Origin: Alviniconcha marisindica
Taxonomy: Eukaryota > Mollusca > Gastropoda > Provannidae
Direction: 5' to 3'
Assembly: GCA_018857735.1 (NCBI GenBank)
Contig: JABMCL010002757.1
Coordinates: forward strand, 788,501 to 852,500
Length of the DNA stretch: 64,000 bases
Positions 39,011 through 51,335 of the stretch are shown here, one piece after another. Each line of letters starts with the position of its first letter. Position 1 is the first letter of the stretch. The translations under genes were made by a program, and so were the position numbers. The notes beneath the pieces were generated by a model. That model was given only the letters and a program-made list of their open reading frames with translations. It had not been told where the DNA came from and searched no databases.

Positions 39011-41690
39011 AAGCTACTTGACGGTGTTTCAGTATACACCCAGTCCCGCTAATTGTCAATCACGAATCTCGGTTGATTCGATATAAAATCAAAGGGCATT
39101 TCAAAACGTCTTATTTTAATATCTAATTTTACCTATCTGACTTCAGTGAGGTGACCCTGTGCGGTTGACAGTACTTTAAGATCCAAGAACTAATTAACCT
39201 GGTTGCAGGGGGATGTTAGCATAGTGTGAAACCTACTGATAAGCAACTTTCCTTCCTGCCAGGAAAAAAACGGTTTCGCTATTTAATGTGTTTTGTCGCA
39301 GTTTTGAAGCACGTGTTCCCAGCTGTTCATTAAAATGAACAAACGAATTATTAGTTGCGACAATTTACTTAATTATGTCGCAACGCGTTCAAATTCAAAT
39401 TACGCAAGGCTAAAATGTATAATGTCGCAATGTTGGATACAATAATGACGCAGGAAAGAGGGAGAGAGAGTGGGGCGGGGGCGGGGGGCGAACGGGTGTG
39501 TGTGTGGCGGGGGGGGAGGTAAAAGAAAAGAAAAAAGATCCCAGCAAGTGTAACGTGTACAAATGTACTTGACCTTGACCTCCAATGAGGTTTGGGTTAG
39601 TGGGTTGGGGGAACATCGGACAGAAGGAACAGGAACATAAGGCTTGGGGAGAGTACTTCTGGGGAAAGTCGGGCTGATTGAAAACAAAAGTCCGGCACTC
39701 ATGTTAGACCCGGTCGCTCCCTTTCCGACTCAGCAGATCTAAACTGCTAGACCCGGCGTAGATCTAGAGGTCACCGGATCGGCAAACTATTCTCATTACT
39801 AAGGTCGAGTTTACTACTATGCGGGTTAGCGGCCTGGTCTGGACTAAAAAGAAACGCCGAAATAACTGAAGCTTCCCTACCGCAGACGCCAAGACTATCT
39901 GCGGATAAGAACAGGCCTACACACGTTTTGCAACTGGCAGTTTTTTAAGTGTGCGTTCTAGACTGTGACTATCGGTTCGTCTGCATAGGAGGCTGCATAG
40001 GAAGTAGGAGAACTGAACAAACATTGACAACACACACCACAGATCTAAACGTATGATTGGCGCGGCGTATTCCCGGCCGCCGGGAATCAACCAGCATGAC
40101 CGGCGATACAACTTATAAGCCTCCGCCTCACGGTTCCGTGTCGCAACCTGTCGAGGAACTAAATCAGTAAATTATTACCGGCTTGTGACACGATAACGCA
40201 GACCGACAGATCTAGATCTAGACCGACTTATAGAACCACACCAGGACGCCGCGGTACTGGGTAGGCATACTGCTGTATAAAATATTATCAACTGACTCGC
40301 CCAGTCAAGTTCAGTCGGTTCAAGATGGTATATATGCACTGGGAAAAGCCCGTATGTGCTCTACCCCGTCTCTCACGGAAGTCATAGACTGATTCGTCTA
40401 CGTTTGCTTGATGTTGCCTTTGATAAAGAGTTCGAGTGACACTGTCAGTGCAGCGGCTCTCGGGTGACACTTAGCGGGGTAAACGCGCACGGCTGTAGAC
40501 CAGCATCATGAACAGGCCAAACACATAGAAGGGCTATTTATTAGGTCAAAAACACAATCTGCAAATTTTTGGGGTAATCCCCTTTTTCAAACTACAAAAC
40601 GACACATAACAGTTAAACACCCTTTGTGTATAGATCTGCGGTTTTAGAACGCTACTGAACAGCCATTCATGTCATTCAGATTTTCATTATCAGCCAGAAC
40701 TGTTTTCTTTTTCTTTAGTCTCATTCTTATTTTTTTTTAAATACATTAATTTTTTATATATATTACTGCTATTATTATTTCATCTGAGCTCCGACTAGCC
40801 TACCATTCCCTTTTTGATGGTTGGAACTTGATACAGCGGCCTAACTCCGGCGCAGCCGGTAACCGCCGCCGGAAAAACCAACGGCAAAAACCAACAAAAC
40901 AAAACAAAACAAAAAACAACAACATAAAGTCAGGGGCTGGAGGAGGGGAGGGGGCCGGTGGGGAAGAAATAGGTACATTAAATTCACTACACACATCATA
41001 TTCAACACGAGTCTTTCATGCGTGGTACGAATTCAGTCACCGGAAAAAGACGACGCGCCGGGACTGACTGAAACTCGGGCAAACTTCTAGTAACTGAACT
41101 TTGAAATGTCTGCGCTGCACAGTCCTAAGAGTCATTACTGAATGGATTTTTACTAATGCATTAACTATGGTTTAACGCAAACAAAGTTGAACAGATTTGT
41201 AATCAATTTACTCACTGAGAAATGTCGTCTGCCCAATTTGTACACATAAAACATCGTCTGCTTCTGTTTCAAAAGAGACATTTTCGTGTGGCATATTTGG
41301 CATTGTTTTCAGCTGTTTTTCCATCGTTTTCGTGGACAGAAAATTGCAGACCAAGTAAGAGTGCCAAGATTTGAAAAATATGCTCTGGCTCTTTGAAAAT
41401 TAATGGCAAAATATGTTCGGAACATTGTTTTCGTATATTTTGCGGGAATCGCGTGCATTGTGTTTTATCACCTCACAAGCTAAAGAGCACCCCCTAAACC
41501 TATCCATAAAATTGCGTAAAGCGTATTATTTAGAAAGGCGAGCATATGCAATCCTGTTGAATAATGAAATGGATTTTTTAAAATAAACATTCAATAATAA
41601 TTTCTGTCTCCTTATAGGTTTAATTTGTAGATGATTATGAAAACATTTTAGAATCGTAACCTGAGGAATTTATCGTTTTTTGCTCTGTAA

Positions 41691-41702
41691 CAAAATGGCG
41701 GC
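41691..41702 (+). promoter_or_regulatory. YY1-like motif over the ELP4 start codon
   Basis: CAAAATGGCGGC spans the ATG. It resembles the downstream YY1 element (core AAxATGGCGGC) found over start codons of many housekeeping genes. Similarity only. Confidence 0.35.
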
Positions 41703-44700
41703 GTCCACAAGCTTCAGTAAACGTGTGAAGGCCAACATCCGACAAATACCGGGAACTAAGCCTTCATTGTACAACAATCAACTTTTAGTGTCTACTGGAA
41801 TTCCATCCTTGGATGCAGTTCTAGGTAAGTGTGTTTAGGTAAACGTGCACTCGTGCCAGATCGCTTGCAACTGAGAGGCGACGGCGCCGACGGAAACCAA
41901 CAGGTTACAGTGATGCACACGTACCACCACTGTCACTGTGGTGTCCGCGGTGACTGTCTGTAGCTCTTTTCAAGAGGAACGGTGGTTACATGGCCCGATT
42001 TTTTGTAACACACACACACACACACTCACACACACACACCGGTGGCAGTCCAATCAGCCACGGTGGAGGCCTTCAGAAACCTGATCTAAACCCCCCCTCC
42101 CCCCCCACCCCCTCCCCTTCCCTCATCCCCCCACCCACCTTCAGACTTCCATACTGTTCCCCTCCCTCCACCCCCAGGACACCAGATGCCAGGAATTGCA
42201 TGCAGAACCCCCTAGATTATCATCAGAATTGTCAACAAGATGATGGTGGATGATCAACAGAAGAAGAAGAAACACACACACACACACACGAACCATTTTC
42301 TTCTCTGTGATTGTAAGAGTTTTGGGGGTGGGGATTCGTCCAGAAACAGCCTGATCACTGACTGCATCATGGGTTCCGGATGATATTGATAAATCCATGT
42401 TTCATTACCTGTCAGTGTCAGCACCTCCTATGTTCTGTTGATTTTTAACAGCCTGTGTTGAACTTTCACAGGATAAATCATAAACTTGTACAAGTGTACC
42501 CCGTTGTTGTTCATCTGTCAGTGATTGGGAGATGCACCTTGCACATCATTTTCTGACACAAAAGGTCCAAAACCTTTAGAAGGGAAGACAATAGCCCTGT
42601 TAACTCATTATACTTTAGATTTTAGAACTAAGTTGTAGTATGGAAATTGCAATTTTCAGAAAACACTAACATTTTAACACTACAGAGTACAGTATTAATC
42701 CAGACTGAAAACATGTAAATTACAAAAGCACAAGCTCAAAATTGTTTATGAGTGAGTACAGCTCTGCTACACGTTGAATAAAATAAAAGTCTAGTCATGC
42801 TATTGCTAATGCCAAAATAGGTTACAATTTACCAAAGATCAGTACGCATAAACATCCCTTTGTGGCTGGTTATATTCTAAAGATGCGAAAATCACAAAAA
42901 CATAATGTGTTTAATTCCTTCAGCATGATATGTCTTCCATCCACTGTACTTGAACCATCCTGGGATTATATCTACTGAGATATATAATATGTTGTCCCTT
43001 CTGATGGGACTTTGTCTAGATGGGAATGGCCCAGAGGGACTTTGTCTCTATCCAGGGAATTTCACCTGTTCTTTCTTCTCTTTCTCCAGGGGGAGGCGTG
43101 GCAGTTGGAACAGTTGTGCTTGTTGGTAGGAGCCCATTCCTTATTCAGTTATTAGCTGTTAATACTATTAATACACATTATGATGTTCTATGTTTCATAG
43201 GTGACAGTGGGTAACACTTTGACATCATACAATGATACATGTAATGATCATGATGTATTTTATCTTTGAACTTATTAGCTAATTAGTACTAATTTATTAT
43301 ATTGTTAACTGTTGAGGATGGGTTATTTGATGGAGACATCATGTTCTAATTTTTATAGGAGGGAAAAGTCATCAAAAGAGGAAACAAAGAAATGAGGAAA
43401 AAAATTCATTGATAATTATATAATTATGTGAATCTATTTTTTAATGAACTTTCAGTTCATCTTACCCTGGGAAAGTAATTTTTGGTATGTGCTCTTCCTG
43501 TTCAATTTTTCTTACTTATTTAGAGGAGGATTTACATGCAAGGTATGCCCAGCTGATGCTGAAGTATTTCTCTGCTGAGGGAATTGTGAGTGGGCATGCA
43601 CTCTTCATCGCTAGTGCTGACCAAGATCCACATCAAATAATTCAGGTATGTGGAGGTCTAAAATATTTGTATTATTTAATTTACTATGAGGAGCAAGTAG
43701 CTGTACTTGTAAATACTAATATTTTTCTGTTTCAAACAAAGTTTTGGCGTGATTGGCCTACAAAAGCACTTTCACTGTTGTGTTGTCAGTTTTGCCCAAG
43801 CGATGAGGTATGTTTGACTGTTGAAGAAAATGAGAGAGAGAGCATGTGTCAAACAACTCAAATGTGTACTGGACACAGAGTTCCTTTGCTTGAACTTCAC
43901 ATTGCCATGCTTTGTTTCCCTATCCCAATTCATGCCATTTGTTGCACTTTTTGATCACTAGTTAGTACTGACACTAGGTGGAATTCCATCAGTTGAGAAG
44001 CGGCAAATGTCATTCCTGAGAAGAGTGGCTTGTACTATATTTGAAACTGAATACTTTCTACTGCTCTAGGGCTTTAATTAAAAATAAATAAATATCAGAT
44101 TTGTGAATTTTCATTAAAGCTGGTATTTTGGAGTCTGATGACAGTGATGTCTGCATACATGTGCATTGTCCACTGTTTACTATTAACTATTAGGGGTAGG
44201 GGATAGCTCAGTGGTTAGAGCGCCGGACTCGTGACTGAAAGGTCGCGGGTTCAAATCCCTGCAGGAGCGGCGGGAGAATTTTCTTCTCCAGGGTCGACTT
44301 TCTGTGCTGACTCTTATTTCGGTATCCGTTCCACCCCCGTGTTACCGCAGTAGCACGTAAAAGATCCCGATTATTCTGCCAAAGGTGCAGGTGGCAGGTT
44401 ACAGCTAAACACGCATACACCTTATGTATGTGGCTTTGCATGAAGTGACATGGTGCATGGTTGTATGGTGTACACAGAACTTGCGCCGAGATGGCTGCAG
44501 TTTCATGTGGCACCAGCCATGCCAGCGCTGTAAGTACACTTTGGTGGATATTCCAAAAAACGCGCTATAAAAAGCTTGTCACTTGTGTAGAACCACATGC
44601 GAGCGCAGTGAGTCTGCTCAAGAGAGCGGAGAATAGCGCTATATAAGTGATCATCCATCAATCAGTCAATCAATCATACATAGTGTAGCACTTTACAGAT

Positions 44701-47700
44701 CTGTATAGATCAGTCGTGCTAGTAGTGTGCTTTGCTTTAGTTTAATGTGAAGTTAAAACATACAGATGTATAAAGTTTGGTATTGAGAGTGCCTGGTTGT
44801 GGCCCCATCATCTGAAACTGATGACATAAAGTTGTAGAATAAAAAAAGAATTAATAATGCTGAACATTTTTCAATTTCATTTGCACAGTCCAACATGACA
44901 GTTTGCTTTTTTATCTTACATTTAAGGTTTGTCATGGACCGAGATGATTGAGTGACGCTGCTAATAAATTCTAATGAACTGCGGGACAGAAAAGAACTTT
45001 GCCTAGATTTGTGGGATTTCAGGTATAATGCTGCCCAGTGTTAGTGTTACCAGTGTACAGCTAAACCTCAGTACAAAATATTTGCATTTCCATATTAATA
45101 ATTATGTATACCAGCTTACAACTGCAGCATAACAACACATTGAGTTGTTTCTTTAAGCAGTATCAAAAGCTATCAAAAGAAATGTGCTGTTTAGGCCAAA
45201 TGATGTGCAATAATGGCAGAATGTTGCAGTCCCAAAGGGAGAGAATCTGACCTTTGGTGACATTATCTATTTTTGCTAGTATGATGTATTCAGTTCACCA
45301 TTTCTCTTGCAGGGTTTGCCAGCTCCAGTAGAAGATGCCTCAGCATCCAGTCACATTGACCAGACCAAAGTTTCACAGGGTTCTGGTGATGCTGACGATA
45401 AAATGTCCATAGCCTGGCGCTATCAAAATCAGCCCAAAATGCAGGTAGCATGCTGACTGCTTGTAGGTAACCAGATATACTCACATAAAATTCTGTAGAT
45501 GATTTTATGTAACAATTGTAAAGTTGCTCCATTGGCTATCTGGTCCTCTGTGATAAAAAACTTAGCAGAGGTGTTCTTTGAGGTTCTGTCAAAGTGGGAT
45601 CTGTTGTTCTTTTCCTTTAGGTAGTCTGTGTTAGTCTTCAGTAATCTGACCTGTTTTTAAAGTCACGGCAAAATGTCAGAAAGACTAAAGTAAAAGTCAT
45701 ATTTTCTTGGCAGAGTTAATTGTGACCTGATTGTGTTAAAATTCAATTCAAGGTTGCATGATTATTGAATATATTGTCTTTGCCATCAGGCATTTTAATG
45801 ATTGATATATTACTATAATATATCTGATTATTATAGTGTATGTATATATTATAAAACTTGCAAGTGATCTGAAGGTAGAGGAGTCAGCCTTAAAAAAGAG
45901 AAAGAGGATTTTGTTTGTACGTGTACAGATGTAAGTGAGAGAGAGGATCTTCATTGCTCATTTTCAAAAATAAAATGTTCCTGAACATATCATGATTGTC
46001 ATAGTTATTGATGTATTGCACTCTCTTGTACTAACAGTTTGTCTTGTAAAAGCTTTTCATCTTGAAGCAGTAAGCATTTTCTGTAGCATATTATTTACAA
46101 TTTATATAAGTCTTCAATGTTTGTAATTGTAACTCTGTTCATTGCATACAGTTAATAATGGCTTAGATATTTTTGTGAAGAAACTCTTACATATTTTACT
46201 TAGCTTGTATCATATTAGACCTACTGTGTATGAAGTGAGGTGGACCTCACAGGTCTTAGTTTAGCTAGTTTTGTTTACAGGTGGCCCTGTCCATAATTTA
46301 GCCTGCCCTGCATCAGTATATAATTATGACATACAACAACAACATCAACCATAACAGACTTTGTATTTTCAATTTCACTTTTCAGCCTTCCCCAGCAGGC
46401 AAGTTTGGCCATTACTACAACCTAACTAAACGCATGGATGAACAGCAAATCAGTGCTGCAGATGTTGACTATATCAGCTTCAGTGACTTTGTGGCTTATG
46501 AAAATGAACAGTAAGTGAAAAACTCGGGACAGCACCTTTTAGTTGTATATCTTCCCAGGGCAGATTCATATCTCTTGTCTCCAGTCTTGTCTCCTGACTT
46601 GTCTTCATACAGCTGCAGATAATATGTAATTTCTGTTACTAAAACCTGCATCAGTATTTTCAAACCATCAGCAACTAAGAAATCCCAACCCCAAAACATG
46701 AACAATTTTCTTTTCCCCTACAATAATATCTGAAAAAAAGAACAGTCAGTTCCCACCACACCTTCATTTAGATTTAGATTTGGCAGATCTATCTAGACAA
46801 CCACCAAGCCTTCACCTAGATTTTTGTTTTGGAGATCCAGACCATGGAGCCTTAATTTCAGCAAATGATGTACATATCCAGACCACAGAGCCTCATATCC
46901 AGACTACAGAGCCTTCACTTAGATTTATGTTTTACAGTGTCACAGCATAAAGCCTTCACTGTTTTAATTATAGACTCAGACCAACAAACCCTCACTTAGA
47001 CTGCAGTGCCAGTAGACCCCCAAGCCTTCACTTAGATTTGTTTTAAATACAGCTACAGCAGACAACTCTGCTCCCTCACCTAGATTTATGATTTATAGAT
47101 CTGTACAGCACACCACCATTAGATTTATGTTTTACAGCACCAGCAGACCGCCAAGCCCTCAGTGTCGCTACAGGTGTGTCCTGCAGAAAATCAGAAAACG
47201 GATAGAAGAAGGGAAGTTCAACACAGCCATCAAAAGTGACAGACGGAATATTTTAAGGATAGGTGAGTTTAAATATAATGTCATTCTTACACTAAGCAGA
47301 TAGCTCAGGGAGGTAATAGAGTTATATTTCAGTATCTTTCCACTATTGTTTGAAGACACAGGAAGTGCCAAAATATGAGCCAGTTTCTTCAGTGCACCAC
47401 AGCTATTTTAGGTGCAATTCTAGTGAGTCACTTTATAATTAATAGAAGACATGATACATTTTTTCTTTTGTTGTTTTTAGCCCCTTTGAATGTCCAAAAT
47501 TGTAAAAAGTGTGAATGAAGGATAACACCAGTGAGCAGTTTTATCAGGATTTACTCTAGGTACAGTCCAGTTGAATATCTGAGATTGTAAAAGGTGTGGG
47601 TGGAGTATAACACCAGTGAGCAGTTTCGTTAGGATTTACTCTAGGTACAGTCCAGTTAAATGTCTGAGATTGTAAAAGGTGTGGGTGGAGTATAACACCA

Positions 47701-50700
47701 GTGAGCAGTTTTGTCAGGATTTACTCTAGGTACAGTCCAGTTGAATGTCTGAGATTGTAAAAGGTGTGGGTGAAGTATAACACCTGTGAGCAGGTTTGTC
47801 AGGATTTACTCTTAAGTACAGTGCAGTTGTAAGTCTGAGATTTTAAAAAGTGTGGGTGAAGGATAACACCAGTGAGCAATTTTATCAGGATTTACTCATT
47901 CTAAGTACAGTACAGTTGAATGTTTAAGATTATAAAAAGTGTGGGTGAAGTATAACATCTGGGAGCATGTTTATCAAGATTTACTCTAAATACAGTTAGA
48001 CTGACCTTTGTGACCCTTGAAGCATTCAGCAGTTACTGATACATATGCTAATGGAAGTTTTTTTAAATCAACACTAACTTAAATCAGCTGAAGTGTAAAT
48101 TCTGTTACACATTTTTGTGCAAATCACTTCATATTCAAGCCAACTGGTGATTGTGACACTTTACCTTAGTCCCAGAACAGACCATTACTGATTATGTACA
48201 TATATTTGAACAGGTGAGTAAATGATACTGAGGTTGTAAGCTCAAAAGAAGTAGGAAAATGTACTCATTTAACAGTGTCAAAAAATAAATAAAACGATGG
48301 ATAAAAGACTTTGTTTTCATGTCTGACCATTGTGTGCTGTTTCATGGTAGTATGTTTGCCTTGTTCTTTTGTAGATCTATGTGTATTCAAGTCAAACTTT
48401 TACCTGCTCCAACAAATTGTGCAGCAATCCATGGTTTGGGGTCATCACTGTGGGGACAGATTTCTGGTACACATGGTCACAGCGAGGACCAAGAAACACC
48501 ACTGTTACAGTTCCTGCTGGCCTTGAGGGCTACACTCCGCACAGCCTTTTCCATTTGTCTCCTGACTGTACCTGTACACCTCTTCCAGGTATAGAAGGTT
48601 CCATGCTGAGCTTTAACTAGTTCATGTTTTGTGATCCGAAGTTATGGTTGTTCTTGCTGGACTGGGGAAAATCTTTTTCGCAGTGCAACACTGTCAGTCT
48701 CTGCCATCCAGAGTCTCATCTTTGACCAAGACTGTGCAAGTGGCTTCAGTATATATTGCACTATGCTGCAGTGAAAATTGGGACTGATAAAAAAAAAAAA
48801 AAGTAATCTGGAGAACTGTAATTTTTGTTTTCAGTAAATCGATTCCAGTCATAGTCTTATTAATTTTGCTGCTGTTGCAGCCTTCAACATGGCAGAACTG
48901 TGAATCATATATTGTGTAGTTCAAACTGTGGTTTTTTGACCTATGGCTTGCAACACACGCACGCACACATGCACACACACACACATGCATGCACGCGCAC
49001 TCACATGCACACATCATATGCAGACACACGCACATACACACACTACTGCATAGAGGCACGTGTGCATGCATATGCTGGGTTGCTTGGTATACTGATTTGG
49101 GTGGGAAAAAGGATGGCACAGTAAGTTTTGTCATAAGTTGTTTGTTCCCCCCTCCCCTTGTTTTATTTGTCTCAGGACCCTGGGCTAATGAAGCGGGCAG
49201 AGCGACTATGTGACACTGTGCTGAGGCTTGAGAGCTTTGCTGCTTCAGAAAAAAAGAAAAACCCTGCTTTCAGAGATTACACAGGTGAGAAGTTTAGCTT
49301 AGCTGCCAGCATGCTCAAAGGGGCAGTGGTTCTGTTTTTTGATTGGCATGAGACAAGTCTAAGTTCATGAAATGATCAGTGCTTGACCGTCAGGTTGGTG
49401 AAACAGGCAGCTTGCTTTTGTGCCATGACACAAACCTTGCTGTTGGGATTTGATGGGATATAAAAAATTGGAATGTGATCAATGTCAGACTGCGTATGAA
49501 GGTGATGTTCAACCTGTTTGTACCAATTTTGATGGGCACAGTAATATTTCATACAGGAAACTATTCATTTGTTACGCACATGAATAGGATTGTGGACATG
49601 TGGTATTTTCATATTGGTATGTATTCAAAAAATGAAAGAATTGTTGTCACATGGCAAACTGATAACCACCCCTCCCTCTGTCTCAAAAAAAAGCATTTCT
49701 TTGATACCATTTAAAGGCAGTTTCCCTGTTGATAGTAACCTTCTGTAGTTTTATCAACAGCACTGCTATCAGCTTTAGAAGAGGGATGGAAAGTCAGGAA
49801 GACAAAAATCCCTCTGCCCACTTTCTTTTTTTAGTTTCCCTACAACCTTTAAACTTCCTACAATATTTTGCATCCTGGGCATAATACTTTGCCAGATGAC
49901 AGCACCAGCATGCGATGAACAGCTGAGTGTTTGGCTTTATCACCTCACTGCTGGAACTACCAGGAGGTAATGTGGGAAGAATGGATGTTGCCTGATGGCA
50001 TGGCTGCATTGCTGACAATGTTTCAGACAACCGTAAAATAGTGCGAATAGTTTGAGCAAGACATTAGATCAAAATTATGTGGTTATAACTTTTATTTGGC
50101 TTTACCTATTCACAAGTTTCCATGACCTTGGCCTCATTTCAAGGTCACAGCAGTGCTGGAAAGTTGAAACTGAAAACCGTTTTGTTAGCAAAGTTTGATC
50201 TCTTCCATCTCATTGAGTTCAATGCTTCCACATTTATCATTGATATCACATATCATGACCTCTCATGATAATGTTTGTTGGATTTTACTCATTGCATACT
50301 TGTTTTGATGACAAACAAGGACTATAAATTTTAAGGTCACAGCAGTCCTGGAAAAATGAAACTGAAACTTGTCTTTTTTTCAGCAGGTTCTTGTTTAATC
50401 AAGTTCAGGCTCTGGATGAATATTGCACACAAATGAACAGTCAAATCCTGCATTGAAAAGCAATGTTTGTTTCATGTTTGCAGGTTTGTTCCATCTGGTG
50501 AAGATGCCATGTTTGAATGAGCTGGTTCCTCGCATGCCTGAAACACTTGATCTTGCTTTCCGGGTGCGACGCAAAAAGTTCACGATAGAGGTAAGGACCT
50601 TAGAAAAGACTAGTGTGTATATGTGTCCGTATTGATGTGACATTGATACATATGGTGATAAAACAGACGTAAATAATAATGCATGTGGGAAAATACTGGT

Positions 50701-51190
50701 TAAAATCCAGTCATGATTTTGTTTCAAAGAGACCTTTCCAGAAAATTTTTATGGTTGTTTTTTGGCACAGATTCTCTGACAGCAAAACATTTTTGTTTTG
50801 TTCCCCTCATTGTGCTGTAAGTGGTACACTCACTAACCTTGTGTGCATGTGTGTGTGTGTGTGATAGCAAAAAGCATGACCTTTTTGGTGTAAATGTTTT
50901 ATTATAATTGACCAGGCATGTCAAATTCAACATTGCTAGCAGTACAACTGGATTATTGGCCTTTGTGAAATGAAATGGTGTAGATTTGACCTTTTGCGCT
51001 TTCATGTTTTTGTAAGCAGCAACATATATTGGCATAAATAAAGTAACAAGAGTGGGTTTGATTTCAGAAACTTCACCTGCCACCAGAGTTATCCGACACA
51101 GCGAACCGAGAGCAGGATGACCCAGTGCCTTCTCTCCGACCATCCCTGGGGTGCTTCACAGGGACAGGGTCATCCAAACTGGACTTCTGA
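41695..51190 (+). CDS. ELP4: Elongator complex protein 4, 10 exons, 390 aa
   Basis: ELP4 forms the ring-shaped Elp4/5/6 subcomplex of Elongator, which modifies wobble uridines in tRNAs (cm5U family); it has a RecA-like ATPase fold. Exons: 41695-41824, 43090-43125, 43524-43645, 45313-45444, 46386-46510, 47138-47262, 48425-48588, 49176-49284, 50484-50590, 51068-51190. All introns are GT-AG, phases join exactly, total 1173 nt with stop. Family blocks: QLLVSTGIPSLDAVLGGG at the N-terminus, VAVGTVVLV, KYFSAEGIVSGHALFIAS, MSIAWRYQNQPKM, KFGHYYNLTKRM, RRNILRIA, GSSLWGQ, LRTAFSICLLTVPVHLFQ, RLESFAASE, FRVRRKKFTIEKLHLPPELS, and a KLDF end like that of vertebrate ELP4. It is slightly shorter than the human protein, mostly at the N-terminus. 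The start has a good context and matches the family start region. Intron 3 carries a SINE; intron 5 an acceptor-derived array; intron 6 an 86-bp minisatellite. Confidence 0.95.
44190..44680 (+). mobile_element. Full-length tRNA-derived SINE (family A) in ELP4 intron 3
   Basis: The head has an A-box TAGCTCAGTGG (44204-44214) and B-box GGTTCAAATCC (44248-44258) in tRNA spacing. The body includes GTTACCGCAGTAGCACGTAA and the GGCACCAGCCATG segment; the tail has GCGAGCGCAGTGAGTCTGCT, GAGAATAGCGCTATATAAG and ATCA repeats. About 490 bp. The tail resembles the LINE 3' ends in this window, as expected if the SINE uses that LINE's machinery. Confidence 0.9.
46750..47137 (+). repeat. Degenerate repeats of the ELP4 intron 5 / exon 6 acceptor junction
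   Basis: Units of about 30-60 bp recur with AGACCxCCAAGCCTTCACTT, AGATTTATGTTTTACAG and variants. The genuine acceptor (TTTTACAG then CACCAGCAGACCGCC, exon 6 from 47138) is the last member. The copy near 46925 has AGATTTATGTTTTACAG with an intact AG; the copy near 47010 has GCCAGTAGACCCCCAAGCC, matching the exon start. Confidence 0.75.
47480..48002 (+). repeat. Minisatellite, 6 copies of ~86 bp, ELP4 intron 6
   Basis: Units contain TAACACCAGTGAGCAGTTTT, CAGGATTTACTCTAGGTACA and GTCCAGTTGAATGTCTGAGA. Spacing is about 84-89 bp. I found no match to an ELP4 exon edge, unlike the array in intron 5. Confidence 0.9.
48950..49075. repeat. CA/CACG-rich microsatellite, ELP4 intron 7
   Basis: Interrupted ACAC, CACG and CATG units about 100 bp upstream of exon 8. 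Confidence 0.8.
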
Positions 51191-51335
51191 GTCATTGCCT
51201 CTCTCATTGTCCGATGTTTCTAGCTTCATGTTCTGCATTCAGACTGGATGATCATCAAAACTGGACATCTGACTAAATCGCTTCTCTTGATCTTTGAAGG
51301 AGGCAGTGTTATCCAGTCTAGACTTCTGAGTGTAC
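51165..51335 (+). repeat. Imperfect triplication of the ELP4 stop-codon region
   Basis: ATCCAAACTGGACTTCTGAG (with the stop) is followed by diverged copies ATCAAAACTGGACATCTGAC near 51253 and ATCCAGTCTAGACTTCTGAG near 51312. The intervening sequence also shares CTCTC/CTTCTC motifs. The copies are in the 3' UTR. Confidence 0.65.

Larger units (their letters stand above)
36980..41680. other. Intergenic region between divergent FBXO47 and ELP4
   Basis: No exon is supported. It holds two SINE family B pieces, poly-C and TA-rich stretches, and a purine-rich GGGGC tract near 39460-39520. Both promoters should lie here, but no TATA box at a convincing position was identified. Confidence 0.55.

Noticed and set aside
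44204..44275. Genuine tRNA gene
   Set aside because: A and B boxes are present, but the head continues into a SINE body repeated elsewhere in the window and I see no paired acceptor stem.
47480..48002. CRISPR-like regular repeats
   Set aside because: Head-to-tail minisatellite without distinct spacers, inside an intron of an animal gene. The same goes for 7075-7640 and 58030-58860.
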